From NCBI GenBank assembly GCA_035652815.1, contig DASRDB010000009.1, positions 316,204 through 380,203 of the forward strand: a stretch of DNA of 64,000 nt, given 5' to 3'. Position numbers and translations under genes: made by a program. Under the pieces are notes generated by a model. That model was not told the origin of the DNA and ran no database searches. It saw only the letters and a program-made list of their open reading frames with translations. Positions 18,260-26,163 of the stretch are shown in pieces (position 1 is the first letter of the stretch; every line of letters begins with the position of its first letter). The DNA is from DASRDB01 sp035652815 (lineage in GTDB: Bacteria > Chloroflexota > Ktedonobacteria > Ktedonobacterales > Ktedonobacteraceae).

Positions 18260-19111
18260 CTAGCCTCCATTAATACTGACACGCCGGATGGCTATACGAT
18301 AGATCAGCAGGAGTATCAAAACTATTACCCCCAGGGTCAGCCCCTGCTGCAAGAGCAGGCCGAAAAATCGATCCAGTTCAAAATGCACAACGGTGCGGGC
18401 CGGGCCATAGAGAATGGAACTGAACGGCAGCGCCTGGGCAATACTGCGCAGCGGCTGCGGAAAGATTTCCAGGGGAGCCAGCACACCACCAAACACCAGC
18501 GTCAAGCGGCTGAACACGAAGCTGAACGAGTCGGTATTCTCTGTCCAGAACGCGAACAGGCCAATGCTGAAGTAGGCCGCGAAATCTATGCAGACCGCCA
18601 GGAAGGCCACAAGCGGCCATGCCACTATACCCATCCAGGTGAAATGTGGTGGCCCAACTAACAGGAACGCTATACTAACAGCGACGATGCCATTAATAAA
18701 GAGGCGCACCAGCCGCTCGCCCAGGTATTGCGCGAAATTGTACAGGATGTAGCTGCATGGCCGCCCCAACAGGTACGCCAGTTGTCCAGAGCGCACATCC
18801 TGGTCGATGCGCCGGGTTAAGGGTGGCAGCGAAGTCGCCATAATCTCAGCGAATGCAACATACCATATCATGTCGGCAGCGCTGAAGCCGTTGAGCAGGT
18901 GTGTGCCACGCGCTGAATAGGTCGTTTTCCAGAGTTGACCCAGCACGAAGATCAGCACGATCAGGAAGAGGGCGCGGAAGAAGACTTCCATGATATAGGC
19001 CAGATTGCTGGCGATGCTGACACGCACCACCGCGATATATTTGCGCCAACCCGCGACCAACGTATGCCGCGCCTGCCTGAACAGGCCTCTCTGTTCTAAT
19101 GATGCTGCCAT
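18260..19111 (-). CDS. ABC-2 family exporter permease, first subunit
   Basis: 283 aa with about six membrane helices, like COG4587 permeases. Conserved features include RIDQDVRSGQLAYLLGRPCS after the second helix and GGVLAPLEIFPQPLRSIAQA near residue 190. The start at 19111 is preferred over the in-frame ATG at 19141: an AGGAG sits 10 bases before it and the codon follows the ATPase stop by only four bases, giving a tightly packed operon. It probably heterodimerises with the next gene's product. Confidence 0.88.
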   Translation of the reverse strand: MAASLEQRGLFRQARHTLVAGWRKYIAVVRVSIASNLAYIMEVFFRALFLIVLIFVLGQLWKTTYSARGTHLLNGFSAADMIWYVAFAEIMATSLPPLTRRIDQDVRSGQLAYLLGRPCSYILYNFAQYLGERLVRLFINGIVAVSIAFLLVGPPHFTWMGIVAWPLVAFLAVCIDFAAYFSIGLFAFWTENTDSFSFVFSRLTLVFGGVLAPLEIFPQPLRSIAQALPFSSILYGPARTVVHFELDRFFGLLLQQGLTLGVIVLILLLIYRIAIRRVSINGG

Positions 19112-19115
19112 AGCT

Positions 19116-20228
19116 TCACGCTCCTGTCGATGCCTCGACATCTTCTTTTACTTCAGGAAGAAGACCTTCCCTTTCCGGCTTCTGCCCATAGATGGCGGCG
19201 ATAATCTCCTCCATCGGCGGGTCGGCGATGGTCATATCCAGTATATGGCAGTGCTGCATGATGGCGGCGATGACCGGCTCAAGCGGGGTGCGCGAGGTAT
19301 CGATTTCCAGTTTCAAGCCGTGTCCTTTGGCCTTCAACACCTCGATGCCCGTGACATCCTGCAACTCCTCGTGAATTGAGGTCGGCAATTGGATGCTCAG
19401 ACGGCGCTTGCCACTTTGCTCATCGGTTTTCAGCAGGCCATCGGCAGGCTCCTCCAGCAGCAAATCCACCGTTTTCACCTTCAGGTACTCGCGTTTGAGT
19501 TTCGCAACGGGCGCGTCGAGGATAATGTCGCCATGATTGATGACGATGGCGCGGCGGCAAACCTGCTCGATATCTCCGGCATCGTGCGAGGTCAGGAAGA
19601 CCGTCACCTGCTCCTCGGCGTTCAACTGGCCGATCAATTCGCGGATACGCTGTTTGGCGATGACATCCAGGCCAATCGTTGGCTCGTCCAGGAAGATCAC
19701 CTGCGGTTTGTGCAATAACGCGGCGGCCAGTTCGCAGCGCATGCGCTCGCCCAGGCTCAATTTGCGCGCAGGCGTGCGGATATAGTCCGCGATGTCGAAG
19801 CTTTCTATCAGAAAGTCGCGCCGCTTGCGGTATTCGTGCATATCCAGTTCGTAGATGCGCGCCAGCAGGTTGAAAGTATCCTGCGGCGGCAGGTGATACC
19901 ACAACTGGGATTTTTGTCCATAGACGCTGGCGATCTGGTAGGCGAGCTTACGCCTCTCCTGCCAGGGCGTCAATCCAAGCACCTGCGCGGAACCACGTGA
20001 GGGATGGAGAATGCCCGTCAGCATCTTAATGGTGGTGGACTTACCAGCGCCATTTGGCCCGATAAAGGCCAGCACCTCGCCTCGTTCGAGCGAGAACGAG
20101 ATGGATTTGACGGCCTCGCGCTGGCGATACTGCGGCGCGACAAACGAGCGCAAACTTCCGGCAAAACCGGCGGCTCGCTCGCGCGTCTTGAACGTCTTCG
20201 ATAGCTGGTGAACTTCGATGATGGACAT
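19116..20228 (-). CDS. ABC transporter ATP-binding protein (COG4586-like)
   Basis: 370 aa. ATPase of the second ABC-2 exporter. Walker A is GPNGAGKSTTIKML (about residues 54-67), followed by TGILHPSRGSAQVLG. The signature is KLSLGERMRCELAAAL, Walker B is VIFLDEPTIGLD, and the H-loop is FLTSHDAGDIEQ. An N-terminal extension (VHQLSKTFKTRERAAGFAGS) and a C-terminal DUF4162-like region flank the domain, typical of this subgroup. First gene of a compact three-gene operon. Substrate unknown. Confidence 0.93.
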   Translation of the reverse strand: MSIIEVHQLSKTFKTRERAAGFAGSLRSFVAPQYRQREAVKSISFSLERGEVLAFIGPNGAGKSTTIKMLTGILHPSRGSAQVLGLTPWQERRKLAYQIASVYGQKSQLWYHLPPQDTFNLLARIYELDMHEYRKRRDFLIESFDIADYIRTPARKLSLGERMRCELAAALLHKPQVIFLDEPTIGLDVIAKQRIRELIGQLNAEEQVTVFLTSHDAGDIEQVCRRAIVINHGDIILDAPVAKLKREYLKVKTVDLLLEEPADGLLKTDEQSGKRRLSIQLPTSIHEELQDVTGIEVLKAKGHGLKLEIDTSRTPLEPVIAAIMQHCHILDMTIADPPMEEIIAAIYGQKPEREGLLPEVKEDVEASTGA

Positions 20229-20255
20229 TCCTTCTCCCTCCTTGTTTCTAGCCTA

Positions 20256-21839
20256 TCAGGCCGATTTTCCGCTCTCGATGCGTGGAAAAATCACCTTTCC
20301 AGGATGGACGCTGCCCAGCGTCCGGCTGCCCCATGTTCCTTCGCTGGTCCAGGCTGCCGGGCGAATTTCACCCAGGCCAAGCTGCACTGCCATACGCTGA
20401 GCCGCATCTGGAATAAACGGCGACAGGTAAATGGTCAGCAGGCGCAGCGCTTCAGCCGATGTATATAGCACTGTGTTCAGTTCAGCAGCTTGCTCCGGCT
20501 GGCTGGCAAGCTTCCAGGGCTTGCTTTCCTCAAGGTAGCGGTTGGCGCGTCGCACCAGTGTCCAGATGGCTTGAAGCGCCTCTCCCGGATTCCAGGCCTC
20601 AAGCGCAGTCTCGGCATTTTGACGGGCTTGGGCGGCCACGCGCTGCACATCGCGCTCCCGGTCTCCGATGGGGCCAGGCGCGGGAATAGTCCCACTCCGA
20701 TAGCGACCAATCATGCTGACAACGCGGTTCAACAGATTGCCCAGGTCTTTCGCCAGTTCGTCGTTGTAACTCTGAATCAGCCGGGTACGCGAAAAGTTCC
20801 CGTCTGAGGCGAACGAAAGGTTGCGCAACAGGTAATAGCGCACCGCATTCACGCCAAACTCATTCACCAGTTCAACAGGCTCGACGATATTGCCTGCCGT
20901 TTTTGAAATGCGCTGGCCTTCCAGGGTAAGAAAACCATGCACCGCTACCTGACGAGGCAGTGGCAGGCCAGCCGAGAGCAGCATGGCAGGCCAGTAGATG
21001 CAATGAAACCGGATGATATCTTTTCCGATGACATGCGCGTCAGCGGGCCAGAAACGGGCAAACTGCGCCGGATTGTCCGGGAAACCAACCGCCGTAAGGT
21101 AGTTGGTCAGCGCGTCGAACCAGACGTAGATCACCTGGCTGGAATCGCCGGGCACAGGAATACCCCATGCCTCGTCGATACGGTTCGCCGGACGCGACAC
21201 GGCAAAATCCCGCAATCCCTGGCGAAGCGTGCCGAGAACTTCAGCGCGCCGCACATCCGGGACAATAAACTCAGGATGCTCCTGAATATACGCGAGCAAG
21301 CGGTCACTGTAACGGGTCAGCGCAAAGAAGTAATTCTCTTCTTCTATCCATTCCGGCTGCAAGGACGGATGATTGGGACACCTGCCCTCTACCAGTTCGT
21401 CGTCGCTGTAAAACGTGTTGCAGTTGGGACAATACCAGCCCGAATAGGTAGACCTGTAGATATCCCCTGCTGCCTGGGCGCGCCGGAACATCTCCTGCGA
21501 AGCGCGCACATGCCCCGGCTCGGTGGTACGAATCCAGCGATCATATGAGATGTCGAGCTTTTGCCAGGCTGCGCGAAAGGCCACATCCATGCGGTCTATC
21601 CAGGTGGGTATATCGACGGAATGCGCACGCGCCGCCTTCACAACATGCTGGCTATTCTCATCAAGCCCGATGCTGAAGTAGGTCTCGCGGCCCTGCAAAC
21701 GGTGATAGCGCGCTACTACGTCGGCGGCAACCTTTTCGAGCGAATGCCCGATATGAGGTTCCGCGTTGGGATAATCGATGGCGGTGGTAATATAATAGGT
21801 TTTTTTGTGTTCCTGTGAATTGTCTGCTCCATCTGTCAT
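20256..21839 (-). CDS. metG: Methionyl-tRNA synthetase
   Basis: 527 aa. Charges tRNA-Met with methionine. The class I signature HIGH is in YPNAEPHIGHSLEKV (about residues 22-36), and the KMSKS equivalent is RISKTAGN. One zinc-binding knuckle is visible (YCPNCNTFYSDDELVEGRCP). The anticodon-binding helical domain follows (FASDGNFSRTRLIQSYNDEL onward). The C-terminal tRNA-binding EMAP-like domain of some bacterial enzymes is missing, giving the short form. The start is supported by AAGGAGGCATGAT. A terminator-like hairpin and complementary segments upstream suggest transcription attenuation (see leader entries). Confidence 0.96.
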   Translation of the reverse strand: MTDGADNSQEHKKTYYITTAIDYPNAEPHIGHSLEKVAADVVARYHRLQGRETYFSIGLDENSQHVVKAARAHSVDIPTWIDRMDVAFRAAWQKLDISYDRWIRTTEPGHVRASQEMFRRAQAAGDIYRSTYSGWYCPNCNTFYSDDELVEGRCPNHPSLQPEWIEEENYFFALTRYSDRLLAYIQEHPEFIVPDVRRAEVLGTLRQGLRDFAVSRPANRIDEAWGIPVPGDSSQVIYVWFDALTNYLTAVGFPDNPAQFARFWPADAHVIGKDIIRFHCIYWPAMLLSAGLPLPRQVAVHGFLTLEGQRISKTAGNIVEPVELVNEFGVNAVRYYLLRNLSFASDGNFSRTRLIQSYNDELAKDLGNLLNRVVSMIGRYRSGTIPAPGPIGDRERDVQRVAAQARQNAETALEAWNPGEALQAIWTLVRRANRYLEESKPWKLASQPEQAAELNTVLYTSAEALRLLTIYLSPFIPDAAQRMAVQLGLGEIRPAAWTSEGTWGSRTLGSVHPGKVIFPRIESGKSA

Positions 21840-21875
21840 ATCATGCCTCCTTGCTAAAGTTCGGGATATAAAAAG

Positions 21876-21904
21876 AGGGGCGTAAGCCTGTCGCTTACGC
21901 CCCT
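21876..21904 (-). terminator. Terminator-like hairpin in the metG leader
   Basis: Read on the minus strand, AGGGGCGTAAG (21904-21894) and CTTACGCCCCT (21886-21876) form an 11-base-pair stem with a seven-base loop, followed directly by CTTTTTAT. It ends about 37 bases before the metG ATG in the same orientation, the position of a transcription attenuator. Confidence 0.7.
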
Positions 21905-22050
21905 GAAAACCTTTTGCCTCGTCTTAAAGCCGGTATTCATGTAGGAAGAGGATAGGTGCGTTGAGAGAACAGCGACAGACTATTGGATACTTCAATAAGC
22001 ATCCAGTAAGCAAAGGTAGGCATCATGTCAACACAATAATGCTGTCGCTG
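21888..22050 (-). promoter_or_regulatory. metG: Candidate metG attenuation leader
   Basis: In minus-strand order there are three segments: CAGCGACAG (22050-22042), CTGTCGCTG (21978-21970) and AGCGACAG (21895-21888). The last is the terminator loop plus the adjoining stem bases. The middle segment is complementary to both others, so pairing 1:2 would free the terminator and pairing 2:3 would break it. No T-box consensus and no SAM-riboswitch core was found, so the sensor is unclear. This comes from reading complementarity by eye. Confidence 0.4.
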
Positions 22051-22053
22051 CAT
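21937..22053 (-). CDS. Possible metG leader peptide (38 aa)
   Basis: A short frame starting ATG at 22053 encodes MQRQHYCVDMMPTFAYWM and continues to TGA at 21937. It has four methionines in its first 18 codons, including a tandem pair, and overlaps the first two complementary segments of the leader. AAGGA lies 11 bases upstream, a weak site. The frame could be chance; the only support is its position and methionine content. Confidence 0.2.
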   Translation of the reverse strand: MQRQHYCVDMMPTFAYWMLIEVSNSLSLFSQRTYPLPT

Positions 22054-22158
22054 GGAAAAGGCTATCCTTACAAAACAATAAAGGACACATCCAAAAAAGA
22101 CTCGTGTATGAAAAATATACCTGCAACTTTGCTATTTGTCAAGCCATTTTTCTCTGGT

Positions 22159-22283
22159 GATTACCCCTAAGTTGGCAAGGCCAGATTGACGCAGCCGGAG
22201 ATGCTTCGCTGCGCTCAGCATGACAGTCCTCGCCAGTGTCATGCTGAGCGCAGCGAAGCATCTTACGTCACTTATGGGTAATC
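22159..22283. repeat. MITE-like element with nested inverted repeats (family A core)
   Basis: Outer arms 22159-22172 (GATTACCCCTAAGT) and 22270-22283 (ACTTATGGGTAATC) match at 13 of 14 positions. Inner arms 22199-22225 and 22237-22263 are perfect 27-base inverted copies of the family A type (core GATGCTTCGCTGCGCTCAGC). The whole unit is about 125 bases, with terminal inverted repeats and no coding capacity, which is a MITE-like plan. Confidence 0.75.
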
Positions 22284-22448
22284 CCAGATTTATCTTTAGA
22301 AAAGGAACATACACCTGGGTAAAAAGTGATAAATGCAACTAATTTGTCTCATCCCCACTTTTAATAGGAAAGCGCTTGATGTTAGTTGCCTGTGGTTCTA
22401 TTGTTCTAGCTTCTTCAAACAAAAATGAAGAGAAAGAGAGATTTGTGC

Positions 22449-23354
22449 ATGAAGGCTTCTTCCTCAATCCCGCGGCGTTCTGGTCTGTTCTCCACGTATA
22501 TTGATCTGGTGCTGGCAAAAGCAAACGGCCTGCTTTCCCGTCAGCCTGCTTTCTCCCCGGAATCCTTTTCTCCTGCGCTACAAGCGGCATCTGCCGAACC
22601 TGTAGCGTTGTTGATCGATGGCGATAACATTTCTCCTGAGCTGATCGAGCCTATTCTGAGCGAAGCGCAAAAACTTGGCAAAGTCACAATTAAGCGCGTA
22701 TATGGCGGCTGCAATTCGCTTTCACATAAGTGGTGCGATGTAGGTATGCAGCATGGCCTGAAGCAATTTCATCTACCACCGGCAAATAAGGGCAAGAATG
22801 GAAATGCCAGCAAGTCAAAAAACGCGGCAGACATCGCCCTGACAGTGGACGCGATGTATCTGCTGCACCGGGGAGCATGCAAGCACTTCTGCATTGTCAG
22901 CAGTGATAGTGATTTTACGCCGCTCATTCATCACCTGCGCGAAGAGGGATGCCAGGTACTCGGCATCGGTGAGAAAAATAAATGCCCGCTCAGTTTGCAA
23001 AATGCCTGCACGCGCTTTATTACGCTCGATTCCCCTAATGAACACAATGCCTCTGAGAACGCTTCTGAGACAACTTCTTCTGAAGAACCTATTCCTATTG
23101 AAGCTGCGCCTTCTCATCCAGCATCAATTTCTACCTTACTCAGAAAAGCATATGAAGATGCTTTGCGCGGGAAAGAAGGCGATTGGGTACTCATCTCAGC
23201 AATAGGATTGTCATTAAAAAAGGTGGCTCCCCAGTTCGATGTAAAACCCTACGCTAAAGACCTCACATCACTCATAGGTAAATATAACGAGGTGTTTGAG
23301 CTTCACCAGCGTTCTAATGGTCATTGGGAGATGCGATTGAAAAAGGCCTCGTAA
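22449..23354 (+). CDS. NYN domain ribonuclease-like protein with LOTUS/OST-HTH domain
   Basis: 301 aa. NYN domains are PIN-like metal-dependent RNases; LOTUS domains bind RNA or partner proteins. The NYN domain (about 50-190) has ALLIDGDNIS, NAADIALTVDAMYLL and CIVSSDSDFTPLIHHLREEG, keeping the acidic residues expected for metal binding. After an acidic Ser/Glu-rich linker, the OST-HTH domain (about 220-298) includes LLRKAYEDAL, GDWVLISAIGLSLKK and HWEMRL. The start at 22449 is chosen because GAGAAAGAGAG precedes it; an upstream in-frame ATG at 22425 has no site. It is monocistronic with a clear terminator. Partners and RNA targets are unknown. Confidence 0.9.
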   Translation: MKASSSIPRRSGLFSTYIDLVLAKANGLLSRQPAFSPESFSPALQAASAEPVALLIDGDNISPELIEPILSEAQKLGKVTIKRVYGGCNSLSHKWCDVGMQHGLKQFHLPPANKGKNGNASKSKNAADIALTVDAMYLLHRGACKHFCIVSSDSDFTPLIHHLREEGCQVLGIGEKNKCPLSLQNACTRFITLDSPNEHNASENASETTSSEEPIPIEAAPSHPASISTLLRKAYEDALRGKEGDWVLISAIGLSLKKVAPQFDVKPYAKDLTSLIGKYNEVFELHQRSNGHWEMRLKKAS

Positions 23355-23363
23355 GGGCGGAAT

Positions 23364-23406
23364 AAGGTGGGAGCCTCTTGAAAAAGGCTCCCACCTTGCT
23401 TTTACA
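23364..23406 (+). terminator. Rho-independent terminator of the NYN gene
   Basis: AAGGTGGGAGCCT (23364-23376) and AGGCTCCCACCTT (23385-23397) form a 13-base-pair stem with an eight-base loop, followed by GCTTTTACA. It lies between convergent genes and may also serve the minus-strand gene ending at 23412. Confidence 0.85.
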
Positions 23407-23411
23407 TACAG

Positions 23412-24878
23412 TTAAATGCCAGGCCCACCCGTCTGTGTAGCAATCGACGTATGATCGCAGGAAGACGTGTTGGACGAGGAAGAGGTGCAGTTAGCGCTGG
23501 CAGGCGGATTATTTGGATCGTTCGTGTACTGGTCATCGCTGTACACAATTGAGGCCAGGCCTGTCAGGGGATTGGCGGCCACGCCAAAGTCGTCGTAGAG
23601 GTCGCGATTGCCTGTACAGGTCACACCGCCCTCGCAAACGCCGCCATAGTGAACAATAGGAGTAGCGCGTACCTGTGTAAAGGAACTGCCCGAGGTTGTC
23701 GCGTGCAAATTCTGCGCAAAGTACACATACCAGGAAGCGGTAGACGGGTAGTTGTCGGGCGGATTGACGCCATCATAATACGAAGTGCCGTACCAGACGA
23801 TATCCAGATGCCCGGCATTGTTCGCGACACTCCACGGGAAAATGGCGGTATTGGCCGGACTCCTGTTCACCTGCACAGGACTCGACCATGTCCGCCCATG
23901 ATTAGTCGAATAGCTGTAGTAAATGTTGTGATTGTCGCAGTACACGGAATAGACGTTGCCAGCCCTGTCGATGCTGACGTTCACAAACTGGTGTCCATAG
24001 CTGACGGTTACATTGGGGTTAGAGTAGACCTTGTAGTCGGTAAAGGTCTTGCCGCCATCGGTAGAGACGGCCATCCAAACGTCATGAAAACCGCAGGTAC
24101 CTTGCTGATCACAGACGGTTTCGCCAGCGTTATCGATGCCGCTGAAGGTCTGGTAAATGATGTGGTTATTCGGATCAATCATCAAGTTGCCGATTTCGTT
24201 ATTTTGCGCCAGCCACTTATGATTGTTGTCGAAAGCAAAACCGAGCTGGGTGAAGGTCGTACCGGCATCAAAGCTGCAATCGACATCGATGTTAAAGGTC
24301 GCCACATCATGATAGGAAATGCAGACCTTTGAAGCGCCATCGGCGGCAATCCACTCCCGGTCGTCGCCTGGAATGGTGGCGCTGGTCGGGTTGAGCTTCC
24401 AGGTTTTGCCGCCATCTACGCTGGTGCTGACATCGACATTGGCCAGATTCAGGCTGGCGACATAGACGTTGTACAGGCCATTGGCATTCTTCACGGGCGC
24501 AACCGCAAGGTCGGTATCACCGCCGCCCGGCGCGAAAGGAGACCCGTTGGAAACCGAATCCGGCGAAGGAAGCGTTACATAGCTTTTCCCGCCTGTACTC
24601 GATTTCCAGGCATCGGTCCCGGCACCCAGTCCATTCTCCGAACTGGCATAGAAATTACCTGCTTTGTCGGCGCGGATAGCAGGCTCGGCAGCGTTGTTGG
24701 CGCAGGTGCCACTGCTGTTTGGGCACGTCGTACCAACTGTAGCGCTCAGTTCAAAGTTCTTGAACGTGAAAGTGGAAGCTGCTGCGGCCCTTGAAGGAAA
24801 CATGACAAACGCGCTCGCAATGAGCAGTAGTACAAAAAATACTCCCAGGAATGCATAAACACGGCGCTGACTGAGCAT
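23412..24878 (-). CDS. Secreted Asp-box (BNR repeat) sialidase-fold protein
   Basis: 488 aa. Extracellular protein of probable six-bladed beta-propeller fold. A signal peptide is clear: MLSQRR, a hydrophobic core FLGVFFVLLLIASAFV, and the cleavage region SRAAAA. At least four Asp boxes are visible: SVDGGKTW, SFDAGTTF, STDGGKTF and STNHGRTW. I do not see the FRIP motif and arginine triad of true sialidases, so enzymatic activity is uncertain; a carbohydrate-binding or unknown hydrolase role is possible. The start at 24878 has AAGGAGGAG just before it, and the upstream frame is not signal-like. It is the only gene of its unit, convergent with the NYN gene. Confidence 0.85.
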   Translation of the reverse strand: MLSQRRVYAFLGVFFVLLLIASAFVMFPSRAAAASTFTFKNFELSATVGTTCPNSSGTCANNAAEPAIRADKAGNFYASSENGLGAGTDAWKSSTGGKSYVTLPSPDSVSNGSPFAPGGGDTDLAVAPVKNANGLYNVYVASLNLANVDVSTSVDGGKTWKLNPTSATIPGDDREWIAADGASKVCISYHDVATFNIDVDCSFDAGTTFTQLGFAFDNNHKWLAQNNEIGNLMIDPNNHIIYQTFSGIDNAGETVCDQQGTCGFHDVWMAVSTDGGKTFTDYKVYSNPNVTVSYGHQFVNVSIDRAGNVYSVYCDNHNIYYSYSTNHGRTWSSPVQVNRSPANTAIFPWSVANNAGHLDIVWYGTSYYDGVNPPDNYPSTASWYVYFAQNLHATTSGSSFTQVRATPIVHYGGVCEGGVTCTGNRDLYDDFGVAANPLTGLASIVYSDDQYTNDPNNPPASANCTSSSSNTSSCDHTSIATQTGGPGI

Positions 24879-25209
24879 AACTCCTCCTTGCTCTGCACTG
24901 AGAACTATAGGACGAACTACTGATTGCTCAGGGGAACAGGCGGGGAAAGACGCGTGAAAAACATGTGACGCATAATGTATCCTTTTGAGGATACATACCC
25001 CTATCCGCAATGATTGTTCCCCTTGTTCATTTACACGATAGAAATAGATGATTAGATTGTCTGGATATCAAACAAAATAAAGTGCAAGCTGACAGTATTA
25101 AAGGAATAGACAGCAGCAAATGGACTACATGGAGCGCTAGACTACCATATATTGCTCGAAGGTTGTATAGTTATCGAGTAGAACAAGGCTTTGAAGAGGA
25201 GTTCGTTCG
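24879..25209. other. Divergent intergenic region
   Basis: 331 bases between the divergently transcribed Asp-box protein and zinc-ribbon protein genes. It should hold both promoters, but I could not pick a convincing -35/-10 pair. No repeat or RNA gene was seen. Confidence 0.4.
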
Positions 25210-26100
25210 ATGAGCATGGTATTTTGTGGTAATTGTGGCTATCGTTTGAGCGCAGGGGATCAGGTCTGCCCGCAGTGTGGCACCCCCGCTGATCCCGATT
25301 TGCTTCCCACCCAGGAAAACCCGGATCAGCCTACGATGGCCTCAAATTCATTATATCCACCCGAGGATGCACCCACCCAGGTAAAAATGCAGCCCCCACA
25401 AGAGCCGCTTATTCTCGCGCCACAGGATGCCTATGAGCCGGATGCGCCAACACGGGCAGTTCAGCGGCCATCTGCCAGCCAGCCCGGATTTGGCGTTCAA
25501 CCAGGCCGCTATCCGCCAGCCAGTCCGCTTCCATCCAGAACATCCTATCCCAATTATCCTCCGGTTGGCTATCCAGGCGTTGCGCCGCAGGCAGCCTATC
25601 CCACCACGCCTGCTGGCTATGACCCTGCTGCCGAGGCGGCGCGGCGTACCGGGCATACCGGGCGCATTGTGGGGCTGATCTTCATCCTGCTTGGCCTGCT
25701 GCTGATTATCGCGGCAATGGCGGTTTTCCTGTTTACGCACCATACGACTAACACTCCCACGCCTTCTCAACAGGCTCAGGCTCTCATCCAGCAATACTAC
25801 GATGACATCAACCAGCACAACTACCAGGCGGCCTATGCGCTGTTGAGCAGCAGCTTTCAGCAGAGCCAGCCCTACAACAATTTCACCAGTGGCTACAGCC
25901 ACACACTGCACGACGACATCACCTTTGATAGCATCACCGAGCAGGCAGATGGCACAGTCAAAGTCGATATCACGATTCACGCGAGTGAAAGCCCTGCATC
26001 AGGGAAAGGCACGCAAAACAGCACCTATAAGGGAAGTTATAGCGTAGGGCAAGAAAACGGCTCCTGGAAAATTCTGAGCGGGACGTTTCAAAAGGTCTGA
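25210..26100 (+). CDS. Zinc ribbon membrane-anchored protein with NTF2-like outer domain
   Basis: 296 aa. An N-terminal zinc ribbon (C6, C9, C20, C23) is followed by a long Pro/Tyr-rich disordered region (about 30-145), one membrane helix (IVGLIFILLGLLLIIAAMAV, about 153-172) and an extracytoplasmic domain of about 110 residues. That domain (LIQQYYDDINQHNYQAAYAL and so on) resembles DUF4878/NTF2-like lipoprotein domains. The order suggests cytoplasmic N-terminus and outside C-terminus. A GAAGAGGAG site precedes the ATG. It is followed 63 bases later by another single-pass protein on the same strand. Function unknown. Confidence 0.82.
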   Translation: MSMVFCGNCGYRLSAGDQVCPQCGTPADPDLLPTQENPDQPTMASNSLYPPEDAPTQVKMQPPQEPLILAPQDAYEPDAPTRAVQRPSASQPGFGVQPGRYPPASPLPSRTSYPNYPPVGYPGVAPQAAYPTTPAGYDPAAEAARRTGHTGRIVGLIFILLGLLLIIAAMAVFLFTHHTTNTPTPSQQAQALIQQYYDDINQHNYQAAYALLSSSFQQSQPYNNFTSGYSHTLHDDITFDSITEQADGTVKVDITIHASESPASGKGTQNSTYKGSYSVGQENGSWKILSGTFQKV

Positions 26101-26163
26101 TCTCATTTCTTCCCCCTCTGTAGAATGAGAAGAGACAACCATTCTTCTAGAGGATCAGGGAAG

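Larger units (their letters stand above)
21840..22448. other. Divergent intergenic region with metG leader and MITE-like repeat
   Basis: About 600 bases between metG (minus) and the NYN gene (plus). The metG-proximal half holds a possible leader with three complementary segments, a short open frame and a terminator hairpin. The middle holds a repeat with nested inverted arms (22159-22283). Confidence 0.6.

Noticed and set aside
21840..22140. T-box or SAM riboswitch upstream of metG
   Set aside because: I looked for the T-box core (TGGNACCGCG) and the SAM-I core and found neither; only terminator-type complementarity is present.
22159..22283. CRISPR repeat or small array
   Set aside because: The repeated segments are inverted arms of one hairpin, with no regular spacers or direct repeats.
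23412..25010. Longer form of the Asp-box protein starting at 25010
   Set aside because: The extra 44 residues precede a textbook signal peptide and a strong ribosome-binding site at 24878.
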